Shown here: piece by piece, positions 1-9,359 of the stretch | How positions within the stretch are numbered: the first letter of the stretch is position 1 | Layout of the letters: the number at the start of each line of letters is the position of its first letter | NCBI RefSeq assembly: GCF_022836495.1 | Contig: NZ_BQXM01000002.1 | Span: 124,001 to 188,000 of the forward strand | Length of the DNA: 64,000 nucleotides | DNA from: Desulforhabdus sp. TSK | GTDB taxonomy: Bacteria; Desulfobacterota; Syntrophobacteria; Syntrophobacterales; Syntrophobacteraceae | Direction of reading: 5' to 3' | The notes under the pieces: generated by a model | The model's input: only the letters and a program-made list of their open reading frames with translations | Database searches by the model: none | What the model was told of the DNA's origin: nothing | Made by a program: the position numbers and the translations under genes

Positions 1-625
1 CAAGATCCAGGATTTCCGGAGGACACTCGGGGTGCGCCAGGAAGAGAGCGTCGGGATGCTCCTTCTTCTTTTTCTGGACGGCTTCTACTGTCAGGTTGTG
101 GTGGATGGGGCAGTACCCATTCCAGTGATAGACCTTTTTTCGAGTGTGCCGCGCGGTGTATTTGGCGAGGTTCTGATCGGGAGCCATGTAGACCGCATCG
201 TGCTCCGTGAAGGATTCCACCACGTGAATGGAATTGGCGGAGGTGCAGCACACCGTACTTTCGGCTTTGACGGCGGCTGTGGAATTCACATAGGTGACGA
301 TGGGGATTCCCGGATGCTTCGCGCGCACGGCTCGCACATCGTCCGGGGTGATCATGTCCGCCATGGGGCAGCCCGCATCCAGTCGCGGCAGGAGGACGGT
401 TTTACCGGGATTGAGGATGGCGGCCGTTTCAGCCATGAAGGCGACTCCGCAAAAAACGATGACGTCTGCGGTGGTGGATGCCGCCTTCCGGCTGAGCTCG
501 AGAGAATCCCCGGTCATATCGGCAATATCCTGGATGGCTGGGGGCTGATAATTGTGGGCCAGGATGACGGCGTTCTTTTGCTGCTTCAAACGCAGAATGC
601 TCTGGATCAGGTCTTCTTGGTTCAT
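1..625 (-). CDS. nadA: Quinolinate synthase NadA, N-terminal part (runs off left edge)
   Basis: NadA condenses iminoaspartate with dihydroxyacetone phosphate to give quinolinate, in cytosolic de novo NAD synthesis, using an oxygen-sensitive 4Fe-4S cluster. The reading frame opens at ATG 623-625 and stays open to the window edge (208 codons seen). Visible signatures are AHNYQPP at residues 23-29 (substrate-binding loop), DMTGDSLELS shortly after, FCGVAFMAE with the first cluster cysteine, and a CCTSAN motif with the second. The C-terminal third, with the last cluster cysteine, lies outside the window. It follows lolA on the same strand with an 8-base gap, so ftsK-lolA-nadA may be co-transcribed. 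The family call is secure; completeness of the gene cannot be judged. Confidence 0.95.
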   Translation of the reverse strand, partial: MNQEDLIQSILRLKQQKNAVILAHNYQPPAIQDIADMTGDSLELSRKAASTTADVIVFCGVAFMAETAAILNPGKTVLLPRLDAGCPMADMITPDDVRAVRAKHPGIPIVTYVNSTAAVKAESTVCCTSANSIHVVESFTEHDAVYMAPDQNLAKYTARHTRKKVYHWNGYCPIHHNLTVEAVQKKKKEHPDALFLAHPECPPEILDL

Positions 626-633
626 GAGGGGTC

Positions 634-1377
634 CTATTTCGATGGGAGCTTTGCTTTGAGCTTCTGGATCTCTGAAGGATTCAATTCACGTCCTTCACTG
701 TCGACCACCACCGCGGCGGGTGGAATATCCAGTTCGAACAGTTTATGGTCCAAACTGGCTTCGGGCTTCTGAGTGTCGAGGACGATGCGATTGGTGTTCC
801 CCAGGGCATCACGGCTTTCGATGCTGAGAATCCGATAGGTGGCCAGATCCACCCACAGGAGCAGGGACTGGATGTTGGGGTCCTCCTGGCGGGGGATGAG
901 CCGGAGCACGGCTGCATCCTGAGTGGTCTGCTTGGAATCGAGGTTGACTTCGAAGTTTTTCCTCAGTTCCACCATCCCGTCGAAAAACGTCTGCGCCAGG
1001 GGAGATGAAAAGAAAGTCCCTGCGTCGAACAGGGAAAACTGCTTCTCCGAAGGGACGTAGAGCCACGCCAATTCATGATTGGCAACGAAGACCTGCGCTT
1101 CGGGCTCCGTATATTCCCAGCGCATCTGGCGGGGCTTCTCGTAGTAAAGCACTCCCGAGGCCTCCGTCTTCATGGCCCCGGCGGCAGCCGAAGCCGTCGT
1201 CTGTCGAAAATGCGCCGTAAAGGCGTTGATGCCCTTGTAATAGGATTCCGTCTTTTTCAGGATATCGCCCAGCACCAGCCGATCTGCGGCGTGGGCCGTG
1301 CACACGATGAATATGCCTCCCAGGCATACGACACCTGCCCAATACAAAACCAACCTTTTCAGGTTTCCTTTTTTCAT
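634..1377 (-). CDS. lolA: Outer-membrane lipoprotein carrier protein LolA
   Basis: LolA is a periplasmic chaperone that carries lipoproteins from the LolCDE transporter to the outer membrane. The 247-residue product starts with a basic N-terminus and a hydrophobic signal segment ending THAADR. It then has the LolA-type half-barrel sequence, including FTAHFRQTT, ASGVLYYEKPRQMRWEY and LLLWVDLATYRILSIES. Length fits the family. I chose ATG 1377 over an upstream in-frame ATG at 1470 because the latter lies inside the end of ftsK and puts 31 hydrophilic residues before the signal peptide. The gap to ftsK is 40 bases. A LolA implies a diderm with an outer membrane. Confidence 0.88.
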   Translation of the reverse strand: MKKGNLKRLVLYWAGVVCLGGIFIVCTAHAADRLVLGDILKKTESYYKGINAFTAHFRQTTASAAAGAMKTEASGVLYYEKPRQMRWEYTEPEAQVFVANHELAWLYVPSEKQFSLFDAGTFFSSPLAQTFFDGMVELRKNFEVNLDSKQTTQDAAVLRLIPRQEDPNIQSLLLWVDLATYRILSIESRDALGNTNRIVLDTQKPEASLDHKLFELDIPPAAVVVDSEGRELNPSEIQKLKAKLPSK

Positions 1378-1417
1378 CAATTTCTCGCTTTGACTCTCTT
1401 GCTCTACGGTTTTCCCG

Positions 1418-3784
1418 TCATGAGGCACTTCTACCAAGGACCTCCCGTGGTTTGACTCCATCGGATGCACCCACGATGCCCTGCTGCTCCATCATTTCGA
1501 TCATCCGGGCTGCACGGTTGTATCCTACCCTAAGCCTTCTTTGCAACATGGAAATCGATGCCTGCCGGGTTTCCAGCACGAGCTCGATGGCTTCCTCGTA
1601 CTTCTCGTCCAGCTCTTCTTCCTGAGTCCCGTCGGATAAGGTCTGCTCCTGGAAGTTCACCCGCTCGCCCAGCGGGTCTTCGGCCGGCTGCTGCCCTTGC
1701 CAGAACTGGGTGAGTTGCAGCACTTCGCCATCGGAAATGAAGGCGCCGTGGATGCGCTGCACCTTGGCTGTCCCCGGAGGCAGAAAGAGCATGTCCCCCG
1801 ATCCCAGCAGGCTCTCGGCGCCTGAGCCGTCCAGAATGGTGCGCGAATCGATGCGCGAAGAGACCTGGAAGGAAATGCGGGTGGGGATGTTGGCTTTGAT
1901 GATGCCCGTGAGAACATCCACCGAAGGTCGCTGAGTGGCCAGGATGAGATGGATTCCGCAGGCCCGGGCCATTTGAGCGAGCCGGGTGATGGATTCTTCC
2001 ACCTCGCGGGAGGCGACCATCATGAGGTCAGCCAGTTCATCGATGATGATGACGATGTACGGCAAATGGTGGTGCCTGAGCCCCGTCTCTTCCGGCGCCG
2101 TGGAATCCGGTTGGGCGGCCGCCTGCTCACGGGCCAGGGCCCGGTTGTAGCCCTCGATGTTGCGTACATTCTTGTCGGCCAGGAGCTTGTAGCGCAATTC
2201 CATTTCCTGTACCGCCCACTTGAGGGCTCGCGTCGCCATTTTCGCGTCCGTCACCACGGGGTGGACCAGTTGGGGGATGCCTTCGTAGGAGCTGAGCTCG
2301 ATGCGCTTGGGATCAATGAGGAGCAGGCGCATGTCGTCAGGCGTGTTGCGGAATAGCAGGCTGCTGAGAACGGCGTTGATGCAGACGCTCTTACCCGTGC
2401 CCGTGGCTCCGGCGATGAGGAGATGGGGCATTTTGGCAAGGTTGGCCACCACCGGCTGCCCCGTGATGTCCTTACCCAGGGCGATGGTCAGTGGAGAAAG
2501 GGAAGCGGCAAAGGCCTGGGATTCGATGACGGTGCGGATGGAAACAAGCTCGCGACGCTCATTGGGGATTTCGATCCCAATGGCGGCCTTGCCGGGGATG
2601 GGGGCCACCACGCGGATACTGACGGCTTTGAGGGCCATGGCCAGGTCATCCGAAAGGCCGACGATTCGGCTGATCTTGATCCCCGGTGCAGGCGCATATT
2701 CGTACATAGTGATGACCGGCCCGGGAGAGATTCCCTTCACCTGCCCGTGAACGCCGAAATCGGCGAGCTTTTCCTGCAACACGGCGGCATTGGCCTCCAA
2801 TTTCCTGGGATCCGGTTTGTACTGTCCTGTTTCGTAAATTTCCAATAGATCCAGGGGGGGAAGGGTAAATTCGCCGCTGGAGGAAGGCGGGGGCTTTGGG
2901 GACGGCGTGTCCTTCACCACCTTTTTCCCCGCAGGTACGGGCAAGGCCGCTGTCGGAGCCGGAGGCGCACTCGGTGGGTCTACTGCTACTGCAGCGGGAA
3001 TCGCCTCCGTGGAGGGAGGGGAAAACTTCGGTTGACGCGCCCTGGGGACGGCGACGGGGATGGACTCCTGTGCTTCCAAGCGAGGGAAATGCATTCTTTG
3101 ACACAGGCGCACGATCCCGGTGAAAGCGCTTCTTCCTCCCGAGGAGGCCCGCCGGCACATCCATTCCCAGGCGGATTCCAGGGTCAAGGGAGTCGAAAGC
3201 AGGAGAGCGATCAGGGTGGTTCCCACCAGCAGGATATGGGTCCCCAAAAAGTTCAGCTTTCGTGACAGGAATTGAGCCAGGAGCACTCCGATTTCACCGC
3301 CCGTCAGGATCTGCTGGCCGAAGAAATGTATCTTGGGCTGATGGAGTGCCGCCAAGCTGATGGAACTGAAGAAGAGGAGCACCCATCCCGTCACCTGGAT
3401 GCGGCCGTAGGGCAGATGGACCTCACCCCGGAACAGGGAGCAACTGTACCAGAATCCCAGAGCCGTAAAGGCAAAGGCGCCCAGACCGAAGAAAAAGAAA
3501 AAGATCCAGGAGATGTTGGCCCCCAGGGTCCCCACCCAATTGCTGGGGGGGCGGTGCGTCTCGGAAGCATTGAAAAAGGTCAGGTCTGAGGTATGATAGG
3601 AAATCAGGCTGAAGAAGACGAGGAGGGTTATGGTGAGAATGCAGAGCGCCCGGATCTCATGCTTTTTATGTTCCACTTCCAAACCTCGGAGGATCGTTGG
3701 ACCCATTGCCACGCCGTCCATGGATGCCGCATCGGCGGGATGTTCTTCTCCCTGCAGGGAAATCCTGTGAATCATTTTGAACAT
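1418..3784 (-). CDS. ftsK: DNA translocase FtsK/SpoIIIE
   Basis: A septum-located, ATP-driven DNA pump that clears and resolves chromosome termini at division. The 788-residue protein has about four hydrophobic segments near the N-terminus (roughly residues 45-210), a Pro/Ala-rich linker, then the motor. Walker A is GATGTGKS at about residue 457, followed by LLLIDPKRIELSSYEGIPQL, VIIIDELADLMM (Walker B) and LATQRPSVDVLTG. The C-terminus carries the winged-helix gamma domain (SISMLQRRLRVGYNRAARMIEMMEQQGIV). The start at 3784 has a GAGGG Shine-Dalgarno five bases upstream. The linker is much shorter than in E. coli FtsK, as is usual outside gammaproteobacteria. It is divergent from the formate dehydrogenase operon, 103 bases away. 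Confidence 0.96.
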   Translation of the reverse strand: MFKMIHRISLQGEEHPADAASMDGVAMGPTILRGLEVEHKKHEIRALCILTITLLVFFSLISYHTSDLTFFNASETHRPPSNWVGTLGANISWIFFFFFGLGAFAFTALGFWYSCSLFRGEVHLPYGRIQVTGWVLLFFSSISLAALHQPKIHFFGQQILTGGEIGVLLAQFLSRKLNFLGTHILLVGTTLIALLLSTPLTLESAWEWMCRRASSGGRSAFTGIVRLCQRMHFPRLEAQESIPVAVPRARQPKFSPPSTEAIPAAVAVDPPSAPPAPTAALPVPAGKKVVKDTPSPKPPPSSSGEFTLPPLDLLEIYETGQYKPDPRKLEANAAVLQEKLADFGVHGQVKGISPGPVITMYEYAPAPGIKISRIVGLSDDLAMALKAVSIRVVAPIPGKAAIGIEIPNERRELVSIRTVIESQAFAASLSPLTIALGKDITGQPVVANLAKMPHLLIAGATGTGKSVCINAVLSSLLFRNTPDDMRLLLIDPKRIELSSYEGIPQLVHPVVTDAKMATRALKWAVQEMELRYKLLADKNVRNIEGYNRALAREQAAAQPDSTAPEETGLRHHHLPYIVIIIDELADLMMVASREVEESITRLAQMARACGIHLILATQRPSVDVLTGIIKANIPTRISFQVSSRIDSRTILDGSGAESLLGSGDMLFLPPGTAKVQRIHGAFISDGEVLQLTQFWQGQQPAEDPLGERVNFQEQTLSDGTQEEELDEKYEEAIELVLETRQASISMLQRRLRVGYNRAARMIEMMEQQGIVGASDGVKPREVLGRSAS

Positions 3785-3887
3785 TTAAACCCTCGGCATC
3801 GGCAGATCAACCCCGAGGGCCTACTTTTCCGCAGATACATAGCACATTTCATAGCTGTTTCAAACTCGGACGGATAAAGGAATCCTG

Positions 3888-5813
3888 ATGACCAACCAGA
3901 CCTTTTCCACATGGGGAAGCTGGGTGCCGGGGCGCGGGCAGGTTCCACCGGACACCCTGCCCGTGGAATTCTCTCCGGGGCGTCCCCTCAAAGCCTTCAT
4001 GGGATGGGACGGACTTTTCGTCCATGACGAATCTGCGAACCTGGTGGCCATGGTGTCAGCATATATGGAACAGGCGCGGAAGGAATCCTGCGGACAGTGC
4101 TTTCCCTGCCGTCTCGGTACGGAAAAAATCTGTGGCATCCTGGAGAAGATTGGTGCGGGTGGAGGCGATCCGGAGGATCTCCATCGCATGGAAGCCCTGG
4201 CACGAACCATGATGAACATGGCCCGCTGCGACATCGGGCAGACAACCCCCAGGCCGCTACTGGACATCCTGGCTCACCGCAGGGAGGCCTTGCTGGAGGT
4301 CATGGAAAAGGGGGAGCCGATTCCCCGGGGAAACTACGTCATGAAGGTAACGGCTCCCTGCACCAACGCCTGTCCTTCTCATTTGAACATTCCGGATTAC
4401 GTGGAAAAGATCCGCTTCGGACGGTGGGACGACGCCTTGGTCACCATCCGTCGGGACTGCTGCCTCCCGGGAGTCATCGGGCGGGTCTGCACCAGGCCCT
4501 GCGAATTCAACTGCAGGCGCCAGCGGGTGGATGTGGGGATCGCCATCCGCGCCCTCAAGCGCTATGCGGCAGACAGGGAATTGGAGACGCATGCGGAGCC
4601 GCCCCTGCAGGCAGGGCCGGCCAAGGATCGGAAGGTGGCCATTGTCGGCGCCGGTCCCGCCGGTCTTGCGTGTGCCTATCACCTGGGACTGGCCGGCTAC
4701 CGCTCCACCCTCTTCGAAGCCCTGGACGAGCCGGGCGGCATGGCCGCCGTGGGGATTCCCCATTACAGGCTCCCGCGTTTCATCCTGAGGGGCGAGGCGT
4801 CTCATGCGGAAAAGCTGGGAGCCGAAATCCGCTATGGTGTCCGGGTGGGAGTCGATATCACGGTGGACGACTTGATCCGGGAGGGCTACGCTGCCGTTTT
4901 TGTGGGGGTGGGGGCGACGGAGTCGGCCAAGATGCGCTGTGAAGGGGAGGATGCCGGGTATCAGTGTTTTATGACGGGCATCGAATTCCTGCGTCGGGTG
5001 TCCCGGAACGAGCGTCCCATGGAGGGCAAAAAGCTGCTGGTGATCGGCGGCGGCAATGTGGCCATGGACTGCGTGCGGTCGGCCCTGCGCATGGGCTTTG
5101 AAGACGTCAACCTCATTTACCGGCGTACCCAGGCGGAAATGCCCGCGGATCCTCAGGAGATTCGTGAAGCCCAGCAGGAAGGGGTCAAGTTCCACTACCT
5201 GGTGGCGCCCGTGAAAATCATTGCGTCCGAAGGAAAAGTGACGGGACTCGAGTGTGAAAAGATGGAGCTCGGTGCCCCCGACGCTTCCGGGCGTAGACAG
5301 CCGGTTCCCGTGAAAGGCTCCAATTTTGTCATTCCCTGCGACGCCATCGTGCCCGCCATCGGTCAGACCTGTGTCGTAGACTGCGTGCTTCCGTCCGAGG
5401 AAGTGGATATTTCACGGTGGAAGACCCTGGTGGTGGATGAGATCACGGGGCAGACTCGGCAGCCCTGGATTTTTGCCGGGGGAGACTGCGTCACGGGACC
5501 GGCGACACTCATCGGAGCTCTGGCTGCCGGCAAGAATGCGGCGCGCTTCATAGCCCAGTACCTGGAAACGGGGGCGTGTGCCCCCAGTGACGGCGACTGG
5601 CTGGAAAAGCTCATTGCCAAACTGGGCATCTTCTATTTCAAGGAAAAAATGCCCTTCCAGGATACCACTATGAAACTGCATCGGTCTGTTCTGCCTCCCG
5701 AGGAGCGCATCAAGAATTTCGAGGAGGTGGAAGCCGGAGTCAAGCCGGCCCAGGCAGTGAAAGAGGCAGCCCGATGCCTGCGCTGTTTTCGCATCGCCCT
5801 GGCTGCGGTTTAA
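3888..5813 (+). CDS. Formate dehydrogenase partner: NuoF-type Fe-S domain fused to GltD-like flavoprotein
   Basis: A 641-residue fusion. Residues about 30-145 match the C-terminal 4Fe-4S region of NuoF/HoxF/FdhB subunits, with the ESCGQCFPCRLGT ligand motif (C68, C71, C74). The NuoF FMN- and NADH-binding domain is missing. From about residue 150 it matches the small subunit of glutamate synthase and related oxidoreductases: Fe-S cysteines (PCTNACPSHLNIPDY, CCLPGVIGRVCTRPCEFNC), an FAD loop VAIVGAGPAGLA near 250 and an NAD(P) loop VIGGGNVAMD near 385. It ends with CLRCF. It probably passes electrons between the adjacent formate dehydrogenase and NAD(P)H or ferredoxin. The AAAGGA ribosome site supports ATG 3888. 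The catalytic gene begins 22 bases downstream. Confidence 0.82.
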   Translation: MTNQTFSTWGSWVPGRGQVPPDTLPVEFSPGRPLKAFMGWDGLFVHDESANLVAMVSAYMEQARKESCGQCFPCRLGTEKICGILEKIGAGGGDPEDLHRMEALARTMMNMARCDIGQTTPRPLLDILAHRREALLEVMEKGEPIPRGNYVMKVTAPCTNACPSHLNIPDYVEKIRFGRWDDALVTIRRDCCLPGVIGRVCTRPCEFNCRRQRVDVGIAIRALKRYAADRELETHAEPPLQAGPAKDRKVAIVGAGPAGLACAYHLGLAGYRSTLFEALDEPGGMAAVGIPHYRLPRFILRGEASHAEKLGAEIRYGVRVGVDITVDDLIREGYAAVFVGVGATESAKMRCEGEDAGYQCFMTGIEFLRRVSRNERPMEGKKLLVIGGGNVAMDCVRSALRMGFEDVNLIYRRTQAEMPADPQEIREAQQEGVKFHYLVAPVKIIASEGKVTGLECEKMELGAPDASGRRQPVPVKGSNFVIPCDAIVPAIGQTCVVDCVLPSEEVDISRWKTLVVDEITGQTRQPWIFAGGDCVTGPATLIGALAAGKNAARFIAQYLETGACAPSDGDWLEKLIAKLGIFYFKEKMPFQDTTMKLHRSVLPPEERIKNFEEVEAGVKPAQAVKEAARCLRCFRIALAAV

Positions 5814-5835
5814 GCCTGGTGCTTGAGAGGGAGCC

Positions 5836-8595
5836 ATGTCTAAGTTTTCGATGAACGGGCGGGAAATATCGTTTGAGGCCGGGCGCACCATCCTGCAGGT
5901 GGCCACGGAGCATAGTGTGGAGATTCCGACTCTATGCCACCTTCAGGATGCAGATCACGCGCAAGTGTGTCGCATCTGCGTCGTGGAGGTGGCGGGGAGC
6001 GATCGATTGCTGCCGGCCTGCGCCACTCCGGCCAACGAAGGAATGGAAATCCACACAGATACCCTCCGTGTGAGGGAGGCGCGTAAAACGGTTCTCGAAA
6101 TGCTGGTGGCGAGTGGTCAGCACACCTGTTTTGCCTGGAACCGCCCCCGGGAAACCTGGTCCGAGGCGCACAGGCGATCGGCCCAGCGGCCCTGGCACGA
6201 CAGGAACTGCCCGGCCGACGGCGAGTGCCGGCTCCAGGAATTGATTGTCGAATACGGTGTGGATACGGAGCACCTGGTTCCACAGGATATGGATTTCCCC
6301 CTGGATGACGACACTCCCCTCATGGTGCGGGATTTCAGTCGTTGCATCCTTTGCGGTCGCTGCGTGGCGGCCTGCAATGTGGTGCAGGTGAATGAGGCCA
6401 TTCCCCAACCTTTCGGTCGTCGTGAAGACAAGCCACTGCCGCGAGGCTGGTTTCCCCTGGCAGACTACGAGCGGTGTGTTCACTGTGGTGAGTGTGTGCA
6501 GGCTTGTCCCGTAGGGGCATTATTCGAGAAGAAAGCGTTCGGGCTGATCGGACCCGGTGAGGGGGATCGCATACGCACGACCTGCCCCTACTGTGGGGTC
6601 GGGTGCCAGATGTGGCTCCACGTCAAGGATGGACGCGTGCTCAAGGTCACGGGAGTCGAAGGAGCTGTTCCCAATGAAGGGCGCCTCTGTGTCAAAGGGC
6701 GTTTTGGCTATGATTTCATCCATGCTCCGGACCGCCTCACCGTGCCCCTCGTTCGGGAAAACGGCGTGCTGCGGGAAGCCGGCTGGGAGGAAGCCCTGGA
6801 GCTGGTCGCGGAACGCTTCCTCCGGCTGCGGGAAGCCCATGGGGGAGACTGCCTGGGAGGTCTATCTTCCGCTCGTGTGACCAACGAAGAAAACTACCTC
6901 ATGCAGAAACTGGTGCGAGCCGGCTTCGGTACGAACAATATCGACCACTGCGCCCGCCTCTGACACTCTTCCACGGTGGCCGGTCTGGCCGCTGCTTTCG
7001 GTTCCGGAGCCATGACCAATTCCATCGCCGAAATGGAAGAGGCCGATGCTTTCATCGTCATCGGCTCAAATACCAGCGAGACGCATCCGGTGATCTCGAC
7101 CTTCGTGAAACGGGCCGTGGCTCGCAGGGGGGCCGACCTCGTCGTCATCGATCCCCGCAGGATCCCCTTGGTGGAGCATGCAGCCGTCTGGCTGCGCCAG
7201 CGTCCCGGGACCGATCTTGCCGTCATCAACGGACTCATGCATGTCATCCTCCGGGAAAACCTGGCCTATGAAGCCTTCATCCAGGAGCGCTGTGAAAACT
7301 TCGAAGCATTGCGAGCCATTCTAGCGTCCTACACACCCGAAAAGGTGGAAGCCATCTCCTGCGTCGCCGCGGAAGACCTCGTCAAGGCCGCGCTCCTCTA
7401 CGGCAAGGCGGGCAGCGCCATGATTCTGTACACCATGGGGATCACCCAGCACACCAACGGCACGGACAACGTGAAAGCCCTGGCTAATCTGGCCATGCTG
7501 ACAGGGCAGGTCGGACGGAGAGCGGCCGGCGTCAACCCCCTGCGCGGGCAGAACAATGTCCAGGGAGGTTGCGATATGGGCGCTCTTCCCAATGTCCTTC
7601 CCGGTTATCAAGTGGTGATCGATGCTGCGGTCCGGGAGAAATTTGAAGCCCTCTGGAAGATGCCTCTGTCCCCCCAGGTGGGGCTGACGCTGACAGAGAT
7701 GCTTCCCGGCGCTATGGAAGGAAAAATAAAGGGACTTTTCATCCTCGGAGAAAATCCGGCGGTGTCGGATGCGGATTCCGCGCATGTGAAGAAGGCCCTG
7801 GAGAGCCTGGATTTCCTCGTGGTCCAGGACATTTTTCTCACGGAAACGGCCAGGCTGGCTGACGTGGTGCTCCCCGCAGCCTGCTTTGCCGAAAAAGACG
7901 GCACCTTCACCAACACGGAACGCCGGGTGCAGCGGGTGCGCAAGGCGGTGGACCCACCCGGGAAGGCGCGTGCCGACTGGGAAATTCTCACCGATCTGGC
8001 CGGGCGCATGGGGCTTGGGTGGCAGTACGACGGGCCCGAGGCCATTTTCCGGGAGATCGCGGCCTGTACGCCGAGCTATGCCGGCATCACTTATGATCGC
8101 CTCCAAAAAGAATCCCTCCAGTGGCCCTGCACCCATGCCGAGCATCCCGGTACCCCCTTCCTGCACAAGGAACGGTTCGCCCGCGGCCGGGGGCTGTTCT
8201 TCCCCGTTGAGCACGAGGAACCCTATGAGCTGCCCGAGGGGGACTATCCATTGATCCTCACCACAGGGCGGATCCTCTACCAGTATCATACACGCACCAT
8301 GACGGGACGATGTTCAGGCCTCAACGACCTGGCATCTCAGGCCCGGGTGGAGCTGAATCCGGCCGATGCGCAGGCGTTGAGCATCGCCAACAGGGAGCTT
8401 GCCCGGCTCACCACCCGCCGGGGAAGTATCGTCGTGCAGGTGAAGGTCACGGATCGGGTGGGTCCCGGCGTGGTTTTCATGCCGTTTCACTTTGCCGAGG
8501 CCGCAGCCAACGTCCTCACCGTGACGGCGTTGGACCCCATTGCCAAAATCCCCGAGTTCAAGGTTTGCGCTGTTCGGGTGGAAAAAACGGCGTGA
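5836..8595 (+). CDS. fdhA: Selenocysteine formate dehydrogenase catalytic subunit (TGA 6961-6963 = Sec376)
   Basis: Oxidises formate to CO2, or the reverse, at a molybdenum or tungsten bis-pterin site. Translation from ATG 5836 runs 375 codons to an in-frame TGA and then continues in the same frame to 8595, giving 919 residues. The TGA sits in DHCARL-U-HSSTVAGL, exactly the active-site position of E. coli FdhF (CARV-U-HGPSVAGL), and a SECIS hairpin follows. Domains in order: 2Fe-2S ferredoxin (C34, C45, C48, C62); His/Cys-ligated 4Fe-4S region (HTCFAWNRP, CPADGEC); two 4Fe-4S motifs (CILCGRCVAAC near 172, CVHCGECVQACP near 213); the molybdopterin-oxidoreductase 4Fe-4S motif CPYCGVGC near 249; the pterin domains; and a C-terminal molydopterin-binding domain (LTTGRILYQYHTRTMTGR). 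No signal peptide is seen, so it is cytosolic and probably NAD(P)- or ferredoxin-linked through the upstream gene. Annotating two genes here would be an error. Confidence 0.95.
6961..6994 (+). promoter_or_regulatory. Bacterial SECIS element of fdhA
   Basis: The UGA at 6961-6963 is followed after ten bases by an 8-bp stem, 6974-6981 (CGGUGGCC) with 6987-6994 (GGCCGCUG). It has six Watson-Crick pairs and two G-U wobbles. The 5-base apical loop is GGUCU (6982-6986), the same loop sequence as in the E. coli fdhF SECIS, at almost the same distance from the UGA. SelB binds this loop to deliver selenocysteyl-tRNA. The genome must therefore carry selA, selB, selC and selD; none lies in this window. 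Confidence 0.9.
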
Positions 8596-8619
8596 TGGTG
8601 GAAATTGGATGGTGGCCTA

Positions 8620-9108
8620 TCACAATCCCGACGCTGGAGTGACCTCTGCTGGCCAATACATCAGGATCAGTTCATAGACGATGAGGCAGCCGTAAAGGAC
8701 TGGAAAGATCCTGAGGAGAGAGTGTACGGAGAGACTCTCGGTGAAAATGCCGAAGTTTTTGTGGATGAGCAGCCAGAGGAGCCCTAGGGCTGTGAGGATG
8801 TACTTGCTCAGGATAAAGGGGACCGGGCCAAGGTCCAGGAAGAAATCCATGAAGGGATTGACTTCCGTGCCGCCCCGTGCGGTGATTTCCAGGGTCAGGA
8901 ACGCATCCGTGAGGGAGAGGAGGAGCGTCAGGAACGTCCACGAGACGCTGCTCCCGTCATAGAGGTCCACGTAACGGTGCACCGCCGCATCTTCGGCCCT
9001 TCGCGCCTGCTTCCGACGCCCCCTCAGGCTCGCAAGGCTGAAGGGTGAAGTGGGCTTCGACCGCCGATCTTTGGAATTTCTTCTTTCTTCTTGCCAGGTG
9101 GATTCCAT
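8620..9108 (-). CDS. Small membrane protein, DUF5658-like
   Basis: A 162-residue product with a charged N-terminus (EERRNSKDRRSKP) of the kind seen before the membrane domain in DUF5658 proteins, then three hydrophobic segments: SVSWTFLTLLLSLTDAFLTL, VPFILSKYILTALGLLWLLI and LLRIFPVLYGCLIVYELILM. The NPF motif between helices one and two is typical of the family. Function unknown. ATG 9108 was chosen because it sits after AGGGGC and directly before the conserved ERR/DRR stretch; in-frame ATGs at 9135, 9138 and 9222 would add unconserved residues. It lies tail-to-tail with fdhA (24 bases apart) and is transcribed alone. Confidence 0.6.
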   Translation of the reverse strand: MESTWQEERRNSKDRRSKPTSPFSLASLRGRRKQARRAEDAAVHRYVDLYDGSSVSWTFLTLLLSLTDAFLTLEITARGGTEVNPFMDFFLDLGPVPFILSKYILTALGLLWLLIHKNFGIFTESLSVHSLLRIFPVLYGCLIVYELILMYWPAEVTPASGL

Positions 9109-9359
9109 GGCCGCCCCTGCTCTGGTTGGTTCCATCATGGGGAATGCTCGGATACTTCCGGGCCTTTCGGTCGCAGAACATTCATCGTATGGTGTATGAA
9201 ATACGATATCCGTATTCAGCATGAATGGTCAAGGGTTTTGTTGCCTCTCATTCAGTCATTCAAACACCGGTGTGACCTGCATTTTCAACAGATCTTTCTG
9301 GTAAATGGTCCGGCATTCTTTTATCCTTACAATCACTTATCATCGGAAGGGGGAGGAGG

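Noticed and set aside
5836-6963. A separate 375-residue Fe-S protein followed by a second molybdopterin gene
   Set aside because: The TGA is at the selenocysteine site, both halves are in one frame and a SECIS follows; it is one gene.
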